The position numbers and the translations under genes are program-made. Below are positions 10,101 to 22,620 of a stretch of DNA of 22,620 nucleotides, piece by piece; positions within the stretch are counted from its first letter, which is position 1, and every line of letters begins with the position of its first letter. Under the pieces are notes generated by a model, which was not told the origin of the DNA, did no database searches, and saw nothing but the letters and a program-made list of their open reading frames with translations. The DNA comes from Reclinomonas americana ATCC 50394. Taxonomy: Eukaryota > Jakobida > Jakobea > Jakobida. The DNA lies in NCBI GenBank assembly GCA_048213135.1, contig PS015168.1, forward strand, positions 12,811 through 35,430, read 5' to 3'.

Positions 10101-10593
10101 GGGAGTCGTACTTGTACTACAAGAGCCGCAACGAGGAGATCACACGACAGCAGGAGGTCTGTTTCGGTAGCACTGCGTTGTCCAGCAAAACGTGGGTGAC
10201 ACTCACCCTGTGCACGCGATGCATGCAGGGCCTCGAACCACACGCACGAGCCGAATACATTATGAAGGGCTCCTCCAAGGCCGCCTCACGAAGCTTTGCG
10301 TTGCCGGACCATATACAGTTGCAGATTGATCAAGCCCGCGAAGATCTTGAGCGACTGAGGTGACTCTTTTCCCCCCCCCCCTTCAGCACGCCCCCGCATT
10401 GTCGTCACTGCTGTGCTCATGCCTCCACAGACCGCCATATCCCATCCGCCGAGTGCTCCTCTCCAAGCAAGAGCTGGACGATTTGTGGCTGGCCGTATGT
10501 CGCGAGGCCATTGTGGTGTATGCGCAGCGGCTGCCGATGCTGCCGAGCATTGTCGGGCCCAAATGCGGTTTCAACGTGGTCGACTTTTTGTAA
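7138..10593 (+). CDS. Large basic, helix-rich protein of unknown function, about 878 aa (13 exons)
   Basis: Exons that join in phase: 7138-7241, 7306-7651, 7696-8365, 8425-8465, 8545-8743, 8813-8952, 9040-9291, 9363-9481, 9547-9671, 9751-9979, 10039-10156, 10229-10359 and 10431-10593. The ATG at 7138 begins a proline-rich leader with an eight-Pro run. Residues about 150-370 hold a Lys/Asp-rich low-complexity linker (KKGKQKAKKDDNKDRE) and charged helices; the middle is predicted coiled coil (QAAERAVENQLLRLMEREEE; TARERREERMVERRARILQM). A very basic stretch follows (IRKRVQHKKEVLRRVLKR; RRIIKLRIRRKRMACIMVRN; LQVIAMQWSRYCARRLARER) that looks somewhat IQ-like, then a compact C-terminus ending CGFNVVDFL. 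A cytoskeletal or ciliary role is only a guess. A 57-nt stretch at 7770-7826 has perfect intron ends but no stop, so its status is open. The 9482-9546 intron acceptor is uncertain. Confidence 0.55.
10371..10381 (+). repeat. Poly-C run in a short intron
   Basis: Eleven C residues inside the 10360-10430 intron of the helix-rich gene, next to a T run. It probably acts as part of the pyrimidine tract and is a likely place for sequencing length errors. Confidence 0.8.
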
Positions 10594-10768
10594 AGGGAAA
10601 GTCGTTTGTCTCGTGGACTTGGAAGCGGCTTTAGCTTGGAAGGTTGGATGTACCGTATACGACGGCAGATAACGCTGAGCACGAAGCACAAGACTTGGTG
10701 GTTGCATTTTTTGACCGTTACACTTGTTGATTGATTTGGCGAGCAAAGTCACATCAAGCAAAAGGCAA

Positions 10769-11037
10769 ATGAGCGCGGAAGGCAGCCGAGCTGTGAGTGC
10801 CGACCGCATTGAGGTCTCCAAGGAGAATGTGCAGCCGAGGCGACGAGGCCGGGATGCGGCCAAGTTGGTGGAGGCGGTGGAGGAGCGCGAAAAGGCGCAG
10901 GGAGGAGTCGGATTGCGTGTGAATCTGGCGAGGCAGAGGGAGTTGCGTGAAAGGGGAAGGAGGAGGAGGGGAGGAAGGAGGGGGGAGGGGAAGGGGTGAG
11001 AGGGAGAGAGTGTGTGAGTGACAAGAATGAGTTGTGT

Positions 11038-11080
<43 letters not shown>

Positions 11081-14000
11081 TGAGGGGAGAGAGGACGGGA
11101 AAGTGAGAGAGATTGTGCACGCCTCTGAAGAGAGATCCTGCTTGTTTTGTGAGAGCGTCACCCTTTACAATCAGAGAGAGAGGTCACGCGCAAGTGAGAC
11201 GGATGATTGTGCCTCTCTCCTCTGCAGAGAGGAAGAGAGAGACATCCTGCTTGTTTGTTAGCACGTCACCCCTTGCTATCGGAGAGAATGAGACAGTGCC
11301 AGGGACTGTGCCTTTCTTGCTCACTAGAAAAACATTCCTTGTTTGTGACCTTGTTCATTGCATGTACCTTCTCGCCTCTCACTCCCACCTCGCACTCCTC
11401 AGTGAGTTCGAGGCCAAGCTGCTCGTGGCCGAATCCGAAGGCCACGACCCGCTCGCCGTGTGGCTCTCCTACATTCACTGGGTGGAGGAGACCTTTTATC
11501 AGGGCGGTGCGGAGGCTGAACTGATGCCACTGCTGGAGCGCTGCTTGCGCAAGTTCCAAACGTGGGAGAACTACCGCAACGATTTGCGCTTTGTGGAGTT
11601 GTGGATTACGTATGTTGCGTCGATCTTCCTTTATCTGGCACGCAAGCTGCACTAGCATGTTCTCTCTCTCCCCCTGTGATGCTCGTCTTGTCCGTTTCGA
11701 CTTATTTAACCCTCTGCTTCTTCTTCTTCTTCTTCTTCTTCTTCTTCTTCTTCTTCTTCTTCTTCTTCTTCTTCTTCTTCTTCTTCTTCTTCTTCTTCTT
11801 CTTCTTCTTCTTCTTCTTCTCTCGTACGTCGTACGTACGTACGTANNNNNNNNNNNNNNNNNNNNNNNNNNNNNNNNNNNNNNNNNNNNNNNNNNNNNNN
11901 NNNNNNNNNNNNNNNNNNNNNNNNNNNNNNNNNNNNNNNNNNNNNNNNNNNNNNNNNNNNNNNNNNNNNNNNNNNNNNNNNNNNNNNNNNNNNNNNNNNN
12001 NNNNNNNNNNNNNNNNNNNNNNNNNNNNNNNNNNNNNNNNNNNNNNNNNNNNNNNNNNNNNNNNNNNNNNNNNNNNNNNNNNNNNNNNNNNNNNNNNNNN
12101 NNNNNNNNNNNNNNNNNNNNNNNNNNNNNNNNNNNNNNNNNNNNNNNNNNNNNNNNNNNNNNNNNNNNNNNNNNNNNNNNNNNNNNNNNNNNNNNNNNNN
12201 NNNNNNNNNNNNNNNNNNNNNNNNNNNNNNNNNNNNNNNNNNNNNNNNNNNNNNNNNNNNNNNNNNNNNNNNNNNNNNNNNNNNNNNNNNNNNNNNNNNN
12301 NNNNNNNNNNNNNNNNNNNNNNNNNNNNNNNNNNNNNNNNNNNNNNNNNNNNNNNNNNNNNNNNNNNNNNNNNNNNNNNNNNNNNNNNNNNNNNNNNNNN
12401 NNNNAGCGACATTTTCAAGTTCATGAAGAGCAAGGAGATTGGCACTGCAGCCGCTGTCTTCTACGAGGCCTTTGCCTATGTGCTCGAGTGCAAGGGCAAC
12501 ATGAATGGCGCCGACAAGGTGTTTGACACGGGTCTCCAGCGGTGAGTGCCATTGCTGGCGAGTTTGTTGGATGCGAAGCTCTCACCACAGCTCGCCTGCG
12601 TAGGAAACCGACCCCTGCGCAGCCGGTGGAACGCCTGCAGCGCTCGCATCGTGACTTCCAGCGCCGCATGTGGGAGCGCAGCATGAAGTCGGCGGCGGCG
12701 GCGGCGGCTGCCGAACCTGCGTCCACCGAGATCAATGAGAGTTTCGACATGTCTACTGCCTGCGTGATACGTCTTTCCCTTCCTGCTCACTCCACCGTGC
12801 AGCCGCTCTGCGCAAGGCTTTGCAGACGCTCGACACGGATGCCAATCCGGAGTGGCGATCCCACCGACCGGCATCGGTGCCGACCATGCCAGGCCTGCGA
12901 CGCAACCGCGGTCCAGCTGCNNNNNNNNNNNNNNNNNNNNGTCGTCCAAGGCAGCGTCGCAGTCAAACACGGCCAACAAGGGCGGGTTTGCCATTCTGGA
13001 GGAGGGCGACGACTCGGACGACGACGAGAATGGGTGCGCGTGCTGACTCCATTATCCTGTGGAGGATTCATCCACTGACCCACACATCTCGCAGATCGGC
13101 ATCTCACGTCCTCCTCACGGGCGTGTCAGAGGAGACGAAGCGCGGGTGGGAGAACTTGACTCCAGCGCAGCAGCGTGTCAAGGAGAACAAACCGAAAGTG
13201 GAGCGGATGGCCGACGCCAAGGTTTGCCCGGCTCCCGTACGAGCACCCTGGAGCTCGCTGATTTATATTCTCCCCATTTTCAGCATCAACAACGACCAAC
13301 AGCCCTGCCCCGTGCCCCGCCAGCTGCTCAGTTCACTGTGCTGGTGGACGAGGATTGTGTCAGGTTTGTGATGCAGTCTTTGTGATTTCGTCACGCTCTC
13401 TCATTTCGTTCCCTGAAAACAGCGAGGATTCGGATGATGAGGAGCCCGTCGAACCGACACAAGCACCCTCTCTGCGGACACAGCCATCAGAGACAACACT
13501 GCGGTGCGTGTTAAAGCTTCCATCCTGGTGTGATGACGTGTGCTGAATTTCCCCTCGGTTACAGGTTGGCGGAGAGCTTGCGCAAGAATCCGCTGCAGAA
13601 CTTTGCATTGCCACCAGCCGGTGCTGCGTCGTCCTCGTCGAGCAAGCCCGCTGCACCTTCAGCCACCGCCAGCGCCACTGCTGCGCCATCGGGCTCTCGT
13701 CAGCCAGCAGCAGGTGTGTGTATGTGTGTGCGTTTGCATTCTTTGTCTTTCCCCATATTCTCACGTAGCTGTGCCACAGATGCACCTCGTGCCCCCGAAC
13801 AGTCGGCCTACAACCGCGAAATGCTGAAGAGTGGAGCGACAGATGATGCTCTGTCGTTTGAGGAGGTCCGAGCGCAGCGCTTGAATTACTACAGTGGACC
13901 AGGACCGCGTCGCTTTGGCACACCCAAGTGCGTACGCATCTGCCATTGATATCGTTTAGATTGTGCACTCACACCTCTGTCGCAGGGTGCCCGCGGCCCC

Positions 14001-17000
14001 TGTCGCCGCTGCTGCTGCAACAACGGTGGCTCCCAAGGCGGCGCCTGTGGCGGTGGCCCCACCCGCACCCGCCGCTGCAAAGCCACCAACGCCAGCTCCG
14101 GCACCGACGACCAAGGCTGCCGCCAAGCCAACAGCAGCACCGACACCGGCGCCGGCACCGGTGACAAAGAAGCAAGAGCGGCCGCAACAGGATGACGACG
14201 ACGATGACTACGATGATGATGGTGGTGCTGCTGGAGGGCGTTGCGTGATAGAACTGGTGGTTCTGTGCCGTCCTTGCGCTCACAGTTCGCCTGACTTGCA
14301 CGTACGACAGCGGTGTCCGAGCCGACATTCCACACCAAGAAAGCCATGGCCGACATTCTCGACATGTTCTCCGCTCCTCTCATGGGCGACGCCCCTCTGC
14401 GTGCCTCCAAACCGCCGCCAATGTCGTTGCGTTTCAGCAGAAGCTAGAACAATCGCTGTCTCATGACGAGCACTCATGTTGTGCGCGAATTGCACAGTCT
14501 TGGACCGCGTACCGCCGCTGCGCCGCCTGCAGCTGCACCGGCTCGCAAGCCAATGAGCCTTGCCGCACCCCCGAAAGCTGTGCCGGCGTTCGAGGTCTTC
14601 TGTGACGAAGACGTCACATCGACGACGACGTTTGGGCAGGAGAACTTTGATCCGCATGGCGCGCAGCACGGCGCCCTGTCACCGTCGTTGAGTGGAGAAG
14701 AGCTGCGCTCGCTGACTCTTTATCAGTTTTGTGACTCACTGCGTCTTCTGCTTGATTGCAGAATGCAACCGGCCGGCAACCGCGTGCTGCGAGTGCTGTC
14801 GTCGCGCACCGATGAGGAAATTGATGGGGAGGGCGGCGAGCCTGCGCAACCCGCACGCCTCACCAATGCCGACATTCTCCACCGACGATTCCCCCATCAG
14901 TGAGTGCATGTGTGGATTGTGGTTGCGGCAATGGTGTCGCGGATAACTAACTGGCATTGCAGGGCACATGCCGGAGACTCGTCGAGCATTCTCGACTTGT
15001 CTAGCTCACTGGAGCCAATCACTCCGCTCCCACAGTCGACCACAGCGCAGCCATTCACCATTTGCGAGGATGTCGGCGATGAGACGACCACGATCAACAT
15101 TGGCAAGGTTGGAGTGACGCACGCACGAGAGATTGCAGGCAAAGACGCTGACTTGGCAGTGCTCCCCACGCAGCACCTCGCGCCGCCAGCCGCAGTTGCC
15201 TTTGATGATGCTGAAAATGATTTGTCGGGGATTCGCAATCGGCACTCGCTCGACACCTCCAACTGCAACATTTCGGTGCTGAACGATGTTGAGTGGTCAC
15301 AGTTCGTGCATGAGAGCGCTTCTCTTGTCGCTGACTTGTCGACGTTGGCACAGTGGCCCAAGACCCCAGCACTCAGCCACGGCGGTCTATTGTTGCAGCG
15401 CACGCCGCTCTCTGCCGCTCCTGGCCCCTCGCGCACCCCGCTGACCTCCGCTGTTGCCTCTGCTGGTGCGTGTGTCTCGTGCTTTTTAATGGTATGCATT
15501 ATGCTCGAAGCGCTGTAATCTGAGACATTCTCTCCTTCATGCAGCGCGCTCCACTGCCGCTGCCGACGACATGAGCGTGGCCAACGAGAGCACATATACG
15601 GGCCTGACGTTGGAGTTGCCGCGAATTGCACTCGGCGAGGGAGAAGCGGTGTTCCCGTTCACCGCAGACATTCGGGAACGCATGAGCGAGGCTGTTGATG
15701 GTGAGCGAAAGGAAGTCAGCAGAAAATCTCAAAGAGAGACACTCACTCACTCTTCACCGTCTCGGCAACAGCATGTGCACGTACCGCTATTGGCTTTGAG
15801 GATCGCACCGGCGAGGTCGGATTCGATGTTGCGCTCCTCGAGCACTGCAAGAGCTCGCAGCAGAGTGTCAGCGTGGACTTTGGCGATCGATGCTTCCGCG
15901 TGACAGCGTTCCGCGACGAGCACGACGACGTGTCTGTGTTTGATGTGGAAAGCGAGGAGACTGTGACCTCGTTTGGTGGTCTGCTGCAGTACTCGATCCG
16001 TGTGCGACCGAATCAGGACGCGTGGGAGTTTTATGTGCTCAAGCGACTGGATCGCATGTTCCAGTGGCTGCCGGTGGCCGTCAACTTTTACCGCTTCGCC
16101 GACAAGTCAGTCACTCTTGTGCGACGCGATGAGCTTCTCTCGCTGGAGGTATGCAGTGATTTTTTGTTACCAGGAAAAGAGCGAGTTCCTCAAAAATGAC
16201 ACTGGCTCGCAGACGTGGGTGACGACGCACCATCGCGAGCGTGAGATTAACGAACTGATTGTCATGTTCCTGCTGATGGAGATGCTGAAGATGACTCGCG
16301 CACTCCACGGCACTGGAGTGGTGCATGGTGGGATTTCCCCGCGCACCCTTCTCCTGCGATGTGGAATTGAGTTGCGTAATGAGGGGGTAAGAGGGAAGGG
16401 AGATTGAAGGGAAAGGGAAGGGAGAGGGAAGGGAAAGATAGTAAAGAGGCAGAGTGCAGAAGAAAGGAGAACGGAAGAGGACGTTGTGAATGAGGTAGGT
16501 AACTGGAGAGTGCATGTTGGAGGAGAATTCCTGTTGAGTGTCTTCCTCAGCTGCCTCTCTGCTTCAGTGCTGACCTTCCTTCACGCCTTTCCCCATTCCG
16601 CAGTCACGACCAGTGGATGGCTGATTGGACACGAGGTGGTGCGCCTGGCTGGGAGCACGTCGGCTTGACCATGACAGACTTCCGCCAGTCGATCGACCTT
16701 CTCGTCTTCCCGGGTGACCTGCGCTTCCATGGCGCGCCGGCGGGAGACACTGTGTTTGAGACGATTGCGGAGGGTCGTCCGTGGAAGTTTGAGGTGCAGT
16801 CGCCATCGTCTCAACAACCACATCGCGAATGCCGCTGACACGTTACAATCACACAGGTGGACCTCATCGGCATCGCCAAGTGTGTGCACTGGATGCTGCA
16901 TCGTGAGCCGTTGCAGGTGGCCCGCCAGGGTGCCGACGGCCGCTGGATGCCAGTCAAGCGAAGCAAGGGGTTGGTGGAGATTTTGTCATTTTATCCCCTT

Positions 17001-17231
17001 AACTATCACAAGGTATCTGACTACGTGTACACGCGCAGGTACTGGCAGAAGCAGTTGTGGGACGAGGCCTTTGGTGCGCTACTGAACGTGGCCGAAGACG
17101 CCGACACGGATGCGCTCATGGGCTCCGTGTACGACAAGTTCGAGGCGTATTTTGTGGCACACGAGCAAAAGGCACGTGCGCTGCGCACCTACCTCAAGCA
17201 AGAGCTCGCGGTCGCAGTGCACGGGCAGTGA
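10769..17231 (+). CDS. BUBR1/Mad3/BUB1 family (MADBUB) spindle checkpoint protein with degenerate kinase domain
   Basis: About 21 exons. Ordered motifs: N-terminal KEN box in IEVSKENVQP (residues 18-20), close to vertebrate BUBR1; Mad3/BUB1 TPR region from 11403 (DPLAVWLSYIHWVEE, LLERCL) through 12541 (AAAVFYEAFAYVLECKG), interrupted by the 11846-12404 gap; ABBA-like FAILEE; second KEN (RVKENKPK); ABBA-like FTVLVD; GLEBS-like DALSFEEVRAQRL (BUB3 binding); Pro/Ala and acidic linker; HTKKAMADILDMF; ABBA-like FEVFCD and FTICED; then a BUB1-type kinase fold. That fold has YSIRV where the Lys strand is expected, WEFYVLKRL, HGGISPRTLLLR in the catalytic loop and TDFRQSIDL in place of DFG. These changes predict a pseudokinase. 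KEN and ABBA motifs bind CDC20 to restrain the APC/C at unattached kinetochores. Tentative exon joins are near 12740, 14423-14497, 14688-14761, 16149-16173 and 16387-16550. Confidence 0.88.
10820..10828 (+). other. KEN box 1
   Basis: Lys-Glu-Asn at residues 18-20, in SKENVQPRRRGR. In this family the first KEN box, just before the TPR region, is needed to form the mitotic checkpoint complex with CDC20 and MAD2. The flanks match vertebrate BUBR1 well. Confidence 0.9.
10996..11402 (+). other. First intron of the MADBUB gene, long and GA-rich
   Basis: About 407 nt. The donor GTGAGA after 10995 and the acceptor before 11403 give matching phase 2. It contains a (GA)n run at 11042-11075 and two similar segments (around 11128-11165 and 11225-11275), each with GAGA, CCTGCTTGTTTTG or similar, and CACG. 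It is much longer than the 40-80 nt introns usual here. Confidence 0.6.
11042..11075. repeat. (GA)n microsatellite
   Basis: A pure GA run in the first MADBUB intron. Reading it gives false Arg-Glu repeats. Confidence 0.9.
11718..11845. repeat. (CTT)n microsatellite followed by ACGT-type run at the gap edge
   Basis: About 100 nt of CTT units (to about 11820), then CGTACGTCGTACGTACGTACGTA running into the N gap. It lies in the second MADBUB intron, whose donor is GTATGT at 11610. The self-complementary ACGT run probably stopped the assembly here. Confidence 0.9.
11846..12404. other. Assembly gap, 559 N
   Basis: Lies in the MADBUB gene, between exon 2 (ending 11609) and the exon with DIFKFMKSKEIG. 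The missing part should encode the middle of the TPR region, including the segment after LWITY. The exon start before 12405 is not visible. Confidence 0.97.
12921..12940. other. Assembly gap, 20 N, inside a MADBUB exon
   Basis: The flanks read as coding on both sides (...GLRRNRGPA before, SSKAASQSNTANKGG after) but in frames that differ if exactly 20 nt is assumed. The 20 N is therefore a placeholder, not a measured length. Confidence 0.9.
12987..13349 (+). other. ABBA-like / KEN2 / ABBA-like cassette
   Basis: Three short motifs in order: FAILEE (12987-13004), KEN in RVKENKPK (13180-13188) and FTVLVD (13332-13349), across three exons. In MADBUB proteins the second KEN box is typically flanked by two ABBA motifs (F-x-[ILV]-[FHY]-x-[DE]) that contact CDC20. 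Both flanking motifs fit except for Leu at position 4. Confidence 0.65.
13800..13890 (+). other. GLEBS-like BUB3-binding motif
   Basis: NREMLKSGATDD then LSFEEVRAQRLNYY. GLEBS motifs of BUB1, BUBR1 and Mad3 share the FEE[ILV]RA core, whose two Glu contact the BUB3 propeller. Both Glu are present. Confidence 0.8.
14311..14422 (+). other. Conserved HTKKAMADILDMF segment of MADBUB
   Basis: An exon reading EPTFHTKKAMADILDMFSAPL. A Thr-x-x-AM-x-x-x-x-x-MF pattern between GLEBS and kinase occurs in many BUB1/Mad3 proteins. The exon joins its neighbours in phase (phase 1 in, phase 2 out). Confidence 0.65.
14589..14606 (+). other. ABBA motif FEVFCD
   Basis: Fits the ABBA consensus exactly at every position (F, V, F, D) and is followed by further acidic residues. 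It lies C-terminal to GLEBS. A weaker candidate, FTICED, is at 15054-15071. Confidence 0.6.
16387..16550 (+). other. Purine-rich intron between catalytic loop and activation segment of the pseudokinase
   Basis: Starts GTAAGA after the exon ending ELRNEG and is rich in GGGAAG/GGGAAA units. The acceptor at 16550 keeps phase 0 but adds a doubtful pyrimidine-rich coding stretch before SHDQWMADW. A more natural acceptor at 16603 would need phase 2, so this junction is unresolved. Confidence 0.4.
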
Positions 17232-17333
17232 CGGAGCGTTGTGTGGTAACTATTCTCGAAACACAATTGTATGCGACGTATCTTATCCAATATGCGACAT
17301 TATATTCCCACAAAAAATACCACGCTCTGCGAC
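17232..17333. terminator. Convergent 3' ends of MADBUB and FAM91 genes
   Basis: Only 102 bp separate the two stop codons, so the 3' UTRs and processing signals must overlap or be very short. The spacer is AT-richer than its surroundings (TTATATTCCCACAAAAAA). No canonical AATAAA is seen on either strand. Confidence 0.4.
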
Positions 17334-22539
<5,206 letters not shown>

Positions 22540-22620
22540 CTGAGGGAGAGAGAGAGAGAGAGAGGAGGAGAGAGAGGAGGGAGGGAGGGAAGGGGAAGGA
22601 GAGGAGGGTGCGGTGGAAGG
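22540..22620. repeat. GA/GGA-rich edge of window
   Basis: (GA)n at 22544-22562, then GGA/GGGA units to the window end. It lies upstream of the leftmost visible FAM91 exon on the minus strand, so it is probably another repeat-bearing intron. No coding signal is seen. Confidence 0.6.

Noticed and set aside
11562-12545. Poly-Phe/poly-Leu open frame running into the large gap
   Set aside because: It reads through an intronic CTT run and 559 N. The MADBUB exon before it ends at a GTATGT donor at 11610.
13963-14466. Separate Pro/Ala-rich gene or antisense proteins over 13889-14410
   Set aside because: These are shadows of the MADBUB linker exon 13986-14239, which joins its neighbours in phase.
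16321-16350. Active BUB1-type kinase
   Set aside because: The catalytic loop lacks Asp, Lys and Asn at the expected positions, and the ATP-binding Lys position reads Arg.

Overview
The window is nuclear DNA from a gene-dense, intron-rich eukaryote, most likely unicellular. Genes are broken by many short GT-AG introns (mostly about 40-80 nt), intergenic distances are 21-510 bp, both strands are used, and the DNA is GC-rich outside its simple repeats. I cannot name the lineage. A FAM91 homologue and H-type-lectin-like modules argue against an ordinary fungus, and the intron density argues against kinetoplastids. The scaffold has six runs of N, four of them beside microsatellites.

Layout: (1) 1-2225, +, 3' part of a gene for a probably extracellular protein ending in two H-type-lectin-like modules. 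(2) 2657-4967, +, a complete type II membrane protein with two tandem nucleotide-diphospho-sugar transferase (PF03407-like) domains. (3) 4989-6629, -, a complete seven-exon gene for a conserved-looking protein I cannot name; its stop lies 21 bp from the stop of gene 2. (4) 7138-10593, +, a complete 13-exon gene for a large basic, helix-rich protein of unknown function. (5) 10769-17231, +, a BUBR1/Mad3/BUB1 (MADBUB) spindle checkpoint gene with KEN boxes, TPR region, ABBA-like motifs, GLEBS motif and a kinase domain lacking key catalytic residues; a 559-nt gap removes part of the TPR region. (6) 17334 to about 22539, -, a FAM91 homologue (Golgi tether adaptor) whose 5' end lies beyond the window and which is interrupted by an 870-nt gap.

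The genes do not form an operon or one pathway. Themes are cell surface or secretory pathway (genes 1, 2, 6) and mitotic checkpoint (gene 5). The strongest observations are the pseudokinase MADBUB with an ABBA-KEN2-ABBA cassette, the duplicated glycosyltransferase with both DxD positions altered, and introns carrying long GA/CTT/CGA microsatellites plus a 98-bp minisatellite. I found no tRNA, rRNA, CRISPR array or transposon. Exon boundaries were chosen by GT-AG signals, reading-phase agreement and remembered family similarity; no RNA evidence was available.
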